DNA from: an uncultured Aquimarina sp.
GTDB lineage: Bacteria; Bacteroidota; Bacteroidia; Flavobacteriales; Flavobacteriaceae
DNA: 64,000 nt
Assembly: GCA_947489685.1 (NCBI GenBank)
Contig: CANLEM010000001.1
Span: 310,001-374,000 of the forward strand
Reading direction: 5' to 3'
Of the stretch, positions 28,518 to 37,245 are shown in pieces. The position numbers were made by a program, and so were the translations under genes. Under the pieces are notes generated by a model. It was given only the letters and a program-made list of their open reading frames with translations. It was not told the origin of the DNA and searched no databases. Each line of letters starts with the position of its first letter. Position 1 is the stretch's first letter.

Positions 28518-30296
28518 ATGAAATTAGAACCTACAATAATAAAAGGGGGGCAGTTTTTAATCCATCCCAGTACACCAAATACGGTGTTTACACCAGACGA
28601 TTATACCGAAGAACAACACATGCTTCGGGATGCGATTAGAGTTTTTATTAATAAAGAGATAGAGCCTCTAAAAGAAGTTTTTGATAGTAAAGAAGGAACA
28701 AAAATTGCTCCCGAAATACTTGAAAAACTTGGAAAACTAGGCTTTTTGGCAATCTCGGCTCCCGAAAGTATTGGGGGCATGGGTTGTGATATTAAAACTG
28801 ATCTTGCAGCATCAGAAGTGATGTCGGATAGCTTTTCTTTTTCTCAGACTTTGGGTGTTCAAAGAGGTTTAGGGGTAAATACGATCTTATTTTACGGTAC
28901 CGATGCGCAAAAGAAGAAGTATTTGGATGGCATTCTTACAGGAGAACTTAAATGTTCTTACTGCTTAACAGAACCTGGTGCTGGGTCGGATGCAAATTCA
29001 GGAAAGACAAAAGCAACAGTCAGTGATGATGGAAAACATTATATCCTTAATGGCCAGAAAATGTGGATTACTAATGCAGGCTTTGCAGATATTTTTTCTG
29101 TTTTCTGTAAAATTGAAGACGATGAAAATTTATCGTGCTTAATTGTCGAAAAAGAATGGGGAGTAAAGCTGGGTGTCGAAGAAAATAAATTGGGGATTCA
29201 TGGTTCGTCTACAAGACAAGTATTTTTTGAAAATGTAAAAGTACCTGTAGAAAACCTATTAGGTGAAAGAAATAAGGGGTTTAAAATTGCGATGAATGCT
29301 CTTAATATGGGTAGATTAATGATTGGTATAGCGGGATCTGCAATATCCAAACGTGCTTTTCGATTAGGCGTGCAATATGCCAATCAAAGAGTGCAGTTTA
29401 AAAAACCAATTGCCACTTTTGGAGCCATACAAGAAAAAATCGCAAAAATGGCGATACGCATTTATGCATTAGAATCTGGATGGAATCGATTAGCTGGTGA
29501 TATGGACCTTTTATATGATCAGTATATAACCGAAGGAGTAAATCCGTTACAAGCAAAGCAAAAAGTGGCTCAAGAATTTGCAGTAGAATGCTCAATCATT
29601 AAAGTTTATGGATCTGAGATAGAACAGTTTGTTGTTGACGAAGCATTACAAATTCATGGAGGAATGGGATTTTCTGGAGAAAGTGAAATTTCTATGCACT
29701 ATCGGAATATAAGAGGTAATAGAATTTATGAAGGCACCAATGAGATCAATCGTTTAGTAATTCCGGGTACGATACTTAAATATGCTATAAAAGGAAAATT
29801 ACCATTAATGCAAGCTGCAATAGCTGCTTTTCAGGATTTACAGGCCGGTAATTTAAAACCAGCAAATAGCAGTACATCTTTTGAAATTTTTGCTTTTGAA
29901 TTTTTAGAGAATTGTAAAAAAGCTATTATTCTTACCTGCGGACAGGCAATGCAAAAGTTTCAACAAGAAATTCAGAAAGAACAAGAAGTACTGTCTCGCT
30001 TATCTGATATGATTACCCAAATGTATATACTAGAGGCAACCTTATTAAGAACATTAAAAAGTAAGGATAAGAATCAAGATGTAAAAGAGGCAATTAGTTA
30101 TTCATTAATGAATACTTCGATAGAGGTTTTCAAAACTACAATCAAAGAAGTTCTTTTCATAGCCTGCGAAGGAGATACTGCTCTTATCAATCTTAAAGCT
30201 ATTACTAAATTATTGCAAATACCAGTACGTAATATTATTGCAGATAGAAGGTTCGTAGCAGAACATTTTATTCAGGAAAATCGATACAAAATTTAA
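28518..30296 (+). CDS. Acyl-CoA dehydrogenase (long form)
   Basis: 592 residues, longer than the usual 380-400 because of a C-terminal helical extension like that of very-long-chain acyl-CoA dehydrogenases. FAD and substrate motifs: YCLTEPGAGSDA, MWITNAGFAD, and IYEGTNEINR with the glutamate in the VLCAD-type catalytic position. It oxidises acyl-CoA to trans-2-enoyl-CoA and passes electrons to ETF. It sits 12 bases upstream of a second, different acyl-CoA dehydrogenase, which suggests two oxidation steps on related intermediates. Confidence 0.88.
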   Translation: MKLEPTIIKGGQFLIHPSTPNTVFTPDDYTEEQHMLRDAIRVFINKEIEPLKEVFDSKEGTKIAPEILEKLGKLGFLAISAPESIGGMGCDIKTDLAASEVMSDSFSFSQTLGVQRGLGVNTILFYGTDAQKKKYLDGILTGELKCSYCLTEPGAGSDANSGKTKATVSDDGKHYILNGQKMWITNAGFADIFSVFCKIEDDENLSCLIVEKEWGVKLGVEENKLGIHGSSTRQVFFENVKVPVENLLGERNKGFKIAMNALNMGRLMIGIAGSAISKRAFRLGVQYANQRVQFKKPIATFGAIQEKIAKMAIRIYALESGWNRLAGDMDLLYDQYITEGVNPLQAKQKVAQEFAVECSIIKVYGSEIEQFVVDEALQIHGGMGFSGESEISMHYRNIRGNRIYEGTNEINRLVIPGTILKYAIKGKLPLMQAAIAAFQDLQAGNLKPANSSTSFEIFAFEFLENCKKAIILTCGQAMQKFQQEIQKEQEVLSRLSDMITQMYILEATLLRTLKSKDKNQDVKEAISYSLMNTSIEVFKTTIKEVLFIACEGDTALINLKAITKLLQIPVRNIIADRRFVAEHFIQENRYKI

Positions 30297-30308
30297 AAAA
30301 TATATACC

Positions 30309-31805
30309 ATGAATAGCTATTATTTTGATGAAGGGCATGAGTTGTTTAGAGAAAGCTTGAGGGCTTTTTTGCAAAAAGAAGTACTACCAAATATCGATAA
30401 GTGGGAAGAAGACCAACGCATTCCAAGAGATGTTTGGAAAAAAATGGGAGACATGGGATTTCTTGGCCTTTCTTATCCCGAAGAGTTTGGGGGTTCTGAT
30501 CTGGATTTCTTTTATGATGTTATCTTCTGCGAGGAAATCGCAAAGGTATTTTCGGGAGGATTTGCAATTACTCAAGCCGTTGTTCAATATATGTCCGGAC
30601 CGTATATTCTGAAATACGGTTCTCAACTACTTAAAGAAAAATATCTACCGGGGATTATATCGGGTACTACTATAAGTTGTATCGGAATATCGGAGCCCAC
30701 CGCTGGATCCGACGTTGCTAATATTAAAACCACGGCAATTCTTGATGGTGATCATTATATAGTTAATGGTTCTAAAACATTTATTACCAATGCGGTATAT
30801 GGAGATTTTGTAGTTTGTGTAGTCAAGACCGATCCTAAAGCAGGTCCCGATGGAGTAAGTTTGTTAATAGTAGACTTGGATAGAGACGGGGTAAGCAGTA
30901 CAAAGCTTAAAAAATTAGGATGGCATGCCTCGGATACTGCGGAACTTGCTTTTGATAATGTTAAAGTGCCAAAAGAAAACCTTATTGGTAAAGAAGGTCA
31001 AGGGTTTTATTACCTAATGGGCGGATTACAGGTAGAACGACTTGTAGGGGCTATTATGGGATATGGTGCTTGTGAAGCGGCAATGGAGTATACGCTGCAG
31101 TATATGGCAGAAAGATCAGCCTTTGGGAGGCCTATTAATAAATTCCAGGTATTAAGACATCGAATGGCTCAATTATCCTCGGAGATAGAATCTTGCAAAC
31201 AATTTGTATTATATTGTTCAAGATTAAATAATGATGACAAATATGCGGTAAAAGAATGTTCTATGGCTAAACTTCTGGCAACAGAATTATCAGACAAAAC
31301 AATGACGCAATGTCTTCAGTCTTTTGGAGGATATGGATATATGGAAGATTTTAAAATCGCAAGAATGTTTAGAGATAGTCGTATTGGGACTATAGGCGGT
31401 GGAACTTCAGAAATTATGAGAGAAATCATAGCAAAAATGGTTATTGATGATATCTCATACAAACAAGCAGAAAAAAGTAATTTAAATAATAATAAAACTA
31501 ATGATATGAGTAACTTGGATAATATCCTACAAACAATTCAGGAAAGAGCTGGAAAAGCTGATAGCTTAAATAACACGTTAAAATTTAATTTTGGAGACGA
31601 ACAATTGTACATAGATGGTACAGGCGAAAAAAATGTAGTTTCTATAGACGATAAGGATGCGGATTGCCAGGTAGATGTAGGATTCGATGATTTTATGTCA
31701 CTGATTAAAGGAGACTTAAACCCTATGGCAGCAGTTATGGGTGGAAAAATAAAAATCAAGGGCGATATGGGAGTAGCTATGAAGCTACAGACCTTATTTT
31801 CTTAA
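30309..31805 (+). CDS. Acyl-CoA dehydrogenase fused to an SCP2 sterol-carrier domain
   Basis: 498 residues. Residues 1-385 form a standard acyl-CoA dehydrogenase: CIGISEPTAGSDVA, likely catalytic E243 in GLQVERLVG (the isovaleryl/long-chain position), and GGGTSEIMREII at the end. A linker rich in N, K and T (NLNNNKTND) leads to M400, after which residues 400-498 read as an SCP2-type lipid-binding domain (LNNTLKFNFGDEQLYIDG, then a GDLNPMAAVMGGKIKIKGDM ending, quoted in parts: DLNPMAAVMGG, KIKIKGDM). The joint looks like two once-separate genes fused in frame, with the old SCP2 ATG still present at 31506. It implies a bulky hydrophobic substrate. Confidence 0.85.
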   Translation: MNSYYFDEGHELFRESLRAFLQKEVLPNIDKWEEDQRIPRDVWKKMGDMGFLGLSYPEEFGGSDLDFFYDVIFCEEIAKVFSGGFAITQAVVQYMSGPYILKYGSQLLKEKYLPGIISGTTISCIGISEPTAGSDVANIKTTAILDGDHYIVNGSKTFITNAVYGDFVVCVVKTDPKAGPDGVSLLIVDLDRDGVSSTKLKKLGWHASDTAELAFDNVKVPKENLIGKEGQGFYYLMGGLQVERLVGAIMGYGACEAAMEYTLQYMAERSAFGRPINKFQVLRHRMAQLSSEIESCKQFVLYCSRLNNDDKYAVKECSMAKLLATELSDKTMTQCLQSFGGYGYMEDFKIARMFRDSRIGTIGGGTSEIMREIIAKMVIDDISYKQAEKSNLNNNKTNDMSNLDNILQTIQERAGKADSLNNTLKFNFGDEQLYIDGTGEKNVVSIDDKDADCQVDVGFDDFMSLIKGDLNPMAAVMGGKIKIKGDMGVAMKLQTLFS

Positions 31806-31821
31806 TAAATTTATCTAGATC

Positions 31822-33243
31822 ATGGTTGCTGAATTCAATGAAACATCAATAGCTGAGCTAAAGGATATATATACCTGTCAACAAGCATGTTTTAGACAGG
31901 TAGGAAAAACCAAAGCTTCGGAACGTATTGATAAATTGAAAAAATTCCAGAAAGTGATTTTTCAATTTCGAAAAGAATTACAAGAAGCCATGTATAAAGA
32001 TTATCATAAGCCACCTGCAGAAGTAGATCTTACAGAAATATACCCTGTAGTTTCTGAGATCAGATTTGCGATAAAACACCTTAAAAATTGGATGAAACCC
32101 AATCGGGTTGAAAGTCCTATAACAATGATTGGCTCCTCCTCTTGGGTCAGGTACGAACCCAAGGGGATGTGTCTTATCATTGCTCCCTGGAACTATCCTA
32201 TGCAATTGCTTTTTGCTCCTTTGGTATCTGCTATTGCAGCTGGAAATACCGTTATATTAAAACCTTCAGAATATACCTCGAATACAGTTAAGGTGATGAA
32301 GAAAATTATAACAAAAACATTTGAAGAAAAAGAAATTGCCATAGTCGAAGGTGGAGTTGAGGTTGCAAGTGCATTGCTCGAAATGAAGTTTAATCATATC
32401 TTTTTTACCGGAGCCCCAGAAATAGGTAAAATTGTAATGAAGGCAGCGGCTCAACATCTATGTAGTGTAACTCTTGAGCTTGGAGGTAAATCGCCGACCA
32501 TAATAGATGAAACAGCAAATATATCCACTATTATTTCAAGAATTACATGGGCAAAATTTGTTAATGCAGGACAGATTTGTATTGCGCCTGATTATGCAAT
32601 TGTACATGAAAGTAAAAAGGAAGAATTAATACAAGGATTAACTGATCAAATTAAAAAACATTATGGAGAAGAGGCTATAGATTCTAAGGATTATCTAAGA
32701 ATTATAAATGCCAAACATTTTAAAAGACTTCGGGGATATCTCCAAAACTCGGTACAACAGGGAGCCAAGGTTATTTATGGAGGAGAAATGAATGAAAAAG
32801 AGAATTATATATCACCCACACTTGTAGATGAAGTGCCGATGGATTCTGATTTGATGACACATGAAATTTTTGGCCCCATATTTCCTATAATTACTTATAA
32901 AGATAAACAAGAAGTATTGGATATTATTAATGCCAAAGAAAAACCCTTGGCCTTATATATTTATAGTGGTAGTAAGAAAAATACCCGATATTTTATAGAA
33001 AACACAAGTGCAGGAGGTACATGTATAAACATGTCGGCAGTACACGTTGGAAATCCAAATTTACCTTTTGGGGGAGTAAATAACAGCGGTATCGGAAAGT
33101 CTAGAGGGCATTATGGTTTTATCGAATTTACCAATGAGCGATCTATGTTTAAACAAAAATTACCAAGTGCGATTGAGTTTATGACACCGCCTTATACCAA
33201 TTTTAAACAAAAGTTGATTGATTGGACTTTAAAATATTTTTAA
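31822..33243 (+). CDS. Aldehyde dehydrogenase (ALDH3-like fatty aldehyde type)
   Basis: 473 residues. APWNYP, FTGAPEIGK, general base E219 in LELGGKSP and nucleophile C253 in GQICIAPDY. The length (short N-terminus) and the C-terminal tail LIDWTLKYF resemble ALDH3-type fatty aldehyde dehydrogenases. It would oxidise an aldehyde to the acid that the operon's CoA ligase then activates, so the pathway may begin from an alcohol or aldehyde. It is the last gene of the operon; a strong hairpin follows. Confidence 0.88.
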   Translation: MVAEFNETSIAELKDIYTCQQACFRQVGKTKASERIDKLKKFQKVIFQFRKELQEAMYKDYHKPPAEVDLTEIYPVVSEIRFAIKHLKNWMKPNRVESPITMIGSSSWVRYEPKGMCLIIAPWNYPMQLLFAPLVSAIAAGNTVILKPSEYTSNTVKVMKKIITKTFEEKEIAIVEGGVEVASALLEMKFNHIFFTGAPEIGKIVMKAAAQHLCSVTLELGGKSPTIIDETANISTIISRITWAKFVNAGQICIAPDYAIVHESKKEELIQGLTDQIKKHYGEEAIDSKDYLRIINAKHFKRLRGYLQNSVQQGAKVIYGGEMNEKENYISPTLVDEVPMDSDLMTHEIFGPIFPIITYKDKQEVLDIINAKEKPLALYIYSGSKKNTRYFIENTSAGGTCINMSAVHVGNPNLPFGGVNNSGIGKSRGHYGFIEFTNERSMFKQKLPSAIEFMTPPYTNFKQKLIDWTLKYF

Positions 33244-33248
33244 AATAA

Positions 33249-33279
33249 ATCACCATCAAATATACTATTTGATGGTGAT
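33249..33279. terminator. Bidirectional terminator hairpin
   Basis: Perfect 13-pair inverted repeat (ATCACCATCAAAT / ATTTGATGGTGAT) around a 5-base loop, between two convergent genes. The left flank is A-rich, giving a U-rich tail on the minus strand; the plus-strand tail is only moderately T-rich. Confidence 0.8.
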
Positions 33280-33307
33280 TATATATTCAGTGCATGCTTA
33301 AAGTAAC

Positions 33308-34213
33308 TTAATTCGTTTTATACACTAATCCTAGAGAGAAGGATGAGGCTCTGTCATAATTTCTACCTTCCATATTGACTGCGTATCCTGATGAAATTCC
33401 AAAATTATTTTTATATACAGGAACATATAGATCTAAGTATAGATTGGCAAAATCAACTTCGGTTTCTGGTAAGGCTCCCGGACCACCGGCGGCGATAAAT
33501 TCTTGAGAACCAATATCAAAACCGCTTAATGAGTTTTGTACACCTACTTTGGCATGCGCATAAAACCATTTATTATAATACCCTAATTTGGCACTATACA
33601 TCATTGCATTTGGCACTTCAAAATCCGAACTATTGCGCAAACTATAAGCTGCTTGTAATTCTATAAATATATTTGAAGCTGTGGTGTATTGTAAAAATCC
33701 GCAACCGTCATAAGCGGTGGCTCCATTTCCTATAGATAGAATTCCCGCTGCTTCATAGCTGCCAATGGGTAATGTTATACCTGTCGCTCCTCCTAGAGCT
33801 ATTTTAGAGGCATTTTCAAAATTTTTCTCAAGTACTTTAGCTTTTAAAAAAAGGCTTAAATCCTGAACACCTTCGACTTCACTTTCTCCTATAATAGGAT
33901 CTGTTATTCCACCTTCATTTCGGGTAGAAACATATGGTATGGTCACCGTTGTAGATAACCAATTCGAAAGTCCATATTCGCCATAAAGACTAATAATAGA
34001 TGACGAAATTTCACCCATACCCATAGGATTACTTTCGGTTAAAGATTCACCCATATAAAAGTTGTCATAACTTTTATATGAATATGAAGAAGCAATAGTA
34101 AGATCGTTCTGTTTTGGAAAAAAACCATTAAGTACCGTTTGGGCGGATAATGAAAAAATGGATACTATAGATAGTAGTCCAATTAAAACTTTGGGGCTTT
34201 TGATTGTAGTCAT
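33308..34213 (-). CDS. Predicted outer-membrane beta-barrel protein
   Basis: 301 residues. A signal peptide ends at SLSAQ (residue about 25). The rest alternates hydrophobic and polar residues in strands ending in aromatic residues (ISLYGEYGLSNWLSTTVTIPY, shown in part; FFIELQ-like strands; final FSLGLVYKTN), the look of a small porin or a Phenol_MetA_deg-type transporter. The pattern GLSNWLSTTVTIPYV is common in those proteins. Function unknown. It could supply hydrophobic substrate to the adjacent convergent catabolic operon, but that is only proximity. Confidence 0.6.
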   Translation of the reverse strand: MTTIKSPKVLIGLLSIVSIFSLSAQTVLNGFFPKQNDLTIASSYSYKSYDNFYMGESLTESNPMGMGEISSSIISLYGEYGLSNWLSTTVTIPYVSTRNEGGITDPIIGESEVEGVQDLSLFLKAKVLEKNFENASKIALGGATGITLPIGSYEAAGILSIGNGATAYDGCGFLQYTTASNIFIELQAAYSLRNSSDFEVPNAMMYSAKLGYYNKWFYAHAKVGVQNSLSGFDIGSQEFIAAGGPGALPETEVDFANLYLDLYVPVYKNNFGISSGYAVNMEGRNYDRASSFSLGLVYKTN

Positions 34214-34339
34214 AATATCATACGCTATTTGATTATTTATGGTTGGTTAAAAACACAGTTGTTTTGTTAAAATGTTAAAATGTTAAGATAATCAAAAAGA
34301 AAAGTATAAAAATAATCTGTAAAACGCAAATTATATCGA

Positions 34340-34798
34340 TTAAACGCATGATTTGGATAATTGAGAATTATAATATTTTGGATTACCTGTTACTTCTTCG
34401 CCAAGCCAATTTGGTTTTAAAAAAACGTCATTTTCATGATTTAGTTCTATTTCGGCAAGAAATAAACCTTTAAGTTTACCCAAAAATTCATCTACTTCGA
34501 AGATGTGATTTCCGGATGCAATTTCATAGCGTATTTTTTCAATAACTCCTTTTTCGCACAACAGCATTAATTTTTCTGCTTCTGCAACAGCGATCTCTTT
34601 TTCCCATTCGAACCGAGACATGCCCGATGCATTCCCTTTTCCTTTGACAGTGATAAACCCTTGATCACCTTTTATTCGTATTCGAACAGTTCTTTCGGGA
34701 TCGGTATTTAAAAAACCCTGTACAATACGATAACTTTGTTGTACAGTATTCTTGAAAGATTCTGAAGTTACCAGAAATTTGCGTTCAATTTCGATCAT
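34340..34798 (-). CDS. CYTH-domain protein (triphosphate tunnel metalloenzyme)
   Basis: 152 residues. It opens with IEIERKFLV, containing the ExExK metal-binding signature (E3, E5, K7). It also has VRIRIKGDQGFITVKGKG and FEVDEFLGKLKGLFLAEIE, the alternating charged strands that line the tunnel. Single-domain CYTH proteins of this size hydrolyse tripolyphosphate or nucleoside triphosphates, or in a few cases make cAMP; which applies here cannot be told. It is 7 bases downstream of a membrane-protein gene. Confidence 0.88.
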   Translation of the reverse strand: MIEIERKFLVTSESFKNTVQQSYRIVQGFLNTDPERTVRIRIKGDQGFITVKGKGNASGMSRFEWEKEIAVAEAEKLMLLCEKGVIEKIRYEIASGNHIFEVDEFLGKLKGLFLAEIELNHENDVFLKPNWLGEEVTGNPKYYNSQLSKSCV

Positions 34799-34805
34799 TG
34801 GATTT

Positions 34806-35333
34806 TTAATTCAGGTTATAATTGTAACATATTTTAATGACCAAGGTTAATACAACAATAAGAATGGGAAGACTCATATTTCTTTTCCAACTTATTTTCT
34901 TGTATTTTGATAGATGGTGTTTTTGTAAATCTGCAAATGTAAACTCTTTCTTTGTATTAAATTCTTCGGATAAACTTGTTTCGAACTTATTAATGATCTC
35001 CTGATCTTTTTCTAACAAATCGTACAACAATATTTCATATTTGTATTTGGTTTTACGGTATGCCTGATTGAATCGTTCGATACGTTTTGCTACTATGTAG
35101 AAATAAAGAACTGCAATAATAGCGACTAGTAAGACAAAAATTAAATTTAAGGCCAAAGAGTTTGATATCATACTTTTTTCCATAACCAAATCCATATTGA
35201 GTAGAGCGATTACAGTTATTGTTCCGCCTAATAAATATTTATTAGCATATGCATTAGACTCACTCGACACAAAATTCATTCTGTCTTGAAGTATCTCTAA
35301 GTGTTTTAGTTTAGTAGTTACGGTATGTTCCAT
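34806..35333 (-). CDS. Membrane protein of unknown function
   Basis: 175 residues that I do not recognise. Visible: a polar N-terminus, a hydrophobic helix (about 34-52), a second one (about 61-83), a cytoplasmic charged region of about 70 residues (K/E-rich, probably helical), and a last helix (about 153-170). It lies 7 bases upstream of the CYTH gene, so the two are probably translated from one message; 35 bases separate it from the next gene upstream. Confidence 0.65.
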   Translation of the reverse strand: MEHTVTTKLKHLEILQDRMNFVSSESNAYANKYLLGGTITVIALLNMDLVMEKSMISNSLALNLIFVLLVAIIAVLYFYIVAKRIERFNQAYRKTKYKYEILLYDLLEKDQEIINKFETSLSEEFNTKKEFTFADLQKHHLSKYKKISWKRNMSLPILIVVLTLVIKICYNYNLN

Positions 35334-35368
35334 TTTTCTATATTTTTTGGCAATTGGATTATCTATTG

Positions 35369-36031
35369 TTACATACTTTGTCTGGAGATATTTGTAATCT
35401 CATCGGATACGATCATTTTTTTGTTAAAATCATTATTGGCTAGCCAGATCATTGCAGAAACGATCGTTTCAGGATGTATCATGCGATATTTTTTTAACGA
35501 ACCCAGTAGTAAAGGGTTAAAAATTTTCATGAGTTGCTTAAAGAAATACTCACCAGGGCGTTTTTCGTCTCTGTTGCCACCGATAAGAGACGGCTGCAGA
35601 ATATGGGTTTTAGAAATTTGTAATTTTAGAACTTCCTCTTCCATTTCTCCTTTGATGCGGTTATAAAACACCTTACTTTTTGCATTTGCACCAAGAGCCG
35701 AGATGATGATTAAGGTAGAGATATTGTTCTTTTTACAAAGTTGAGAGACGGTAAGTGGTATACCATAATCAATTTGGCGGTATAGTGTCTTATCTGGAGT
35801 TTTGGAAGCTGTAGTGCCGATACAACAAAATACTTCGTCGGCGATAAAGTTTACCTTGTTGCCCTCTAGTTGAAACATATCTATAATATGTTCTTCGATT
35901 TTAGGATGAGAGATGTTAACACTTTTACGAGAGAAAAGTACGAGCTTAGCGTATCGATTATCTTTGATAAGATGCTGAAGAAGAATTCCTCCTGTTAGTC
36001 CCGTGGCACCTATTATGATTGCTGTTTTCAT
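35369..36031 (-). CDS. NAD(P)H-binding protein (atypical SDR, HTATIP2/TIP30-like)
   Basis: 220 residues. Rossmann loop GATGLTGG at residues 8-15, CCIGTTASK, then IISALGANAKSKVFYNRIKGEMEE, in which S, Y and K fall at SDR-like spacing, and the ILQPSLIGG stretch typical of this group. The substrate is unknown. It leads a three-gene leftward run with the membrane protein and the CYTH protein. Confidence 0.82.
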   Translation of the reverse strand: MKTAIIIGATGLTGGILLQHLIKDNRYAKLVLFSRKSVNISHPKIEEHIIDMFQLEGNKVNFIADEVFCCIGTTASKTPDKTLYRQIDYGIPLTVSQLCKKNNISTLIIISALGANAKSKVFYNRIKGEMEEEVLKLQISKTHILQPSLIGGNRDEKRPGEYFFKQLMKIFNPLLLGSLKKYRMIHPETIVSAMIWLANNDFNKKMIVSDEITNISRQSM

Positions 36032-36125
36032 GAAAACTTCCTTTTTTGATGAGTTTTTGAGTAATTATACTTGATAACTCGTAACTCACTATAAAGATAT
36101 TATAATTTAGATCGGGAATATCCAC

Positions 36126-36133
36126 TATTTTTG
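36126..36133 (+). promoter_or_regulatory. -7 promoter element of dinB
   Basis: TATTTTTG matches TAnnTTTG exactly and ends only 4 bases before the GTG start, so the message would have almost no leader. Confidence 0.55.
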
Positions 36134-36137
36134 TATC

Positions 36138-37244
36138 GTGAAAGAACTAGGAACTCTTAGAAAAATTATACATGTGGACATGGATGCATTTTATGCATCT
36201 GTTGAGCAAATGGATGACCCTACTCTTCAAGGAAAACCTTTGGCTGTTGGTGGTGGTGGAAAAAGAGGTGTGATTAGTGCAGCCAGTTATGAAGCTAGAG
36301 TTTTTGGGGTGAGATCGGCAATGCCTGGTTTTAAAGCTAGAAAACTATGCCCGGATTTGATTTTTGTAAGACCAAGGTTTGATAGATATAAAGAAATATC
36401 TAATCAAATTAGAAAGATTTTTTTTGAGTATACTGATCTGGTAGAACCTTTGTCTCTGGATGAAGCATATCTGGATGTGACTCAAAATAAAAAAGGTAAC
36501 CCCAGTGCTTCTTTAATTGCTCAAGAAATAAGACAACAAATTTTTGATGAGGTAGGACTTACAGCTTCTGCTGGGATATCCATCAATAAGTTTGTGGCAA
36601 AAATAGCCAGTGATTATAACAAGCCCAACGGCCAAAAAACGGTAAATCCAGAAGAAGTAATAGAATTTCTGGAAGGTTTGGATGTTAAAAAATTCTATGG
36701 AGTAGGAAAAGTGACGCAGGCAAAAATGTACCAAATGGGTATTTATACCGGTAAAGACCTGAAATCAAAGTCTGAGGAGTTTTTAACGCAATACTTTGGT
36801 AAATCTGGGAGACATTATTATCAAATCGTAAGAGGAGTTCACCTAAGTGAAGTAAAACCAAACAGACAGCGTAAATCACTGGCCGCAGAACGTACCTTTA
36901 GTGAGAATATTTCTTCAGAAATTTATATGTTGGAGCGATTAGAAAGTATTGCCGAAGAATTGCAGAAGCGTTTAAAAAACAACAAAGTTTCGGGTAGAAC
37001 GGTTACTTTAAAAATTAGATATAGCGATTTTAGTCTTCAAACCCGAAGCAAAACCCTGCCATATTTTGTGAATGATGCAGCTATTTTACTAGAAACCGCA
37101 AAAGAATTATTGTATCAGGATACTATGAAAAACTCTGTTCGCCTATTGGGTATCTCTCTTTCTAACCTAAATACGGGTGATAACAAGAAAAAAGAGAAAG
37201 AAAAAGAAGAGTTAGAGATAATACAACTCAAGTTTGATTTTTGA
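36138..37244 (+). CDS. dinB: DNA polymerase IV
   Basis: Y-family translesion polymerase, 368 residues. D14 in HVDMDAFYASVE and D108-E109 in PLSLDEAYLDV are the catalytic metal ligands; Y19 sits at the steric-gate position. Then the thumb helix-hairpin-helix (VKKFYGVGKVT) and little-finger domain (KSLAAERTFSE). The start is GTG; the next in-frame ATG would remove the first catalytic aspartate. The C-terminus (KKKEKEKEELEIIQLKFDF) resembles a beta-clamp-binding end with a terminal QLxFDF-type motif. A LexA-type operator was not recognised. Confidence 0.93.
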   Translation: MKELGTLRKIIHVDMDAFYASVEQMDDPTLQGKPLAVGGGGKRGVISAASYEARVFGVRSAMPGFKARKLCPDLIFVRPRFDRYKEISNQIRKIFFEYTDLVEPLSLDEAYLDVTQNKKGNPSASLIAQEIRQQIFDEVGLTASAGISINKFVAKIASDYNKPNGQKTVNPEEVIEFLEGLDVKKFYGVGKVTQAKMYQMGIYTGKDLKSKSEEFLTQYFGKSGRHYYQIVRGVHLSEVKPNRQRKSLAAERTFSENISSEIYMLERLESIAEELQKRLKNNKVSGRTVTLKIRYSDFSLQTRSKTLPYFVNDAAILLETAKELLYQDTMKNSVRLLGISLSNLNTGDNKKKEKEKEELEIIQLKFDF

Positions 37245-37245
37245 A

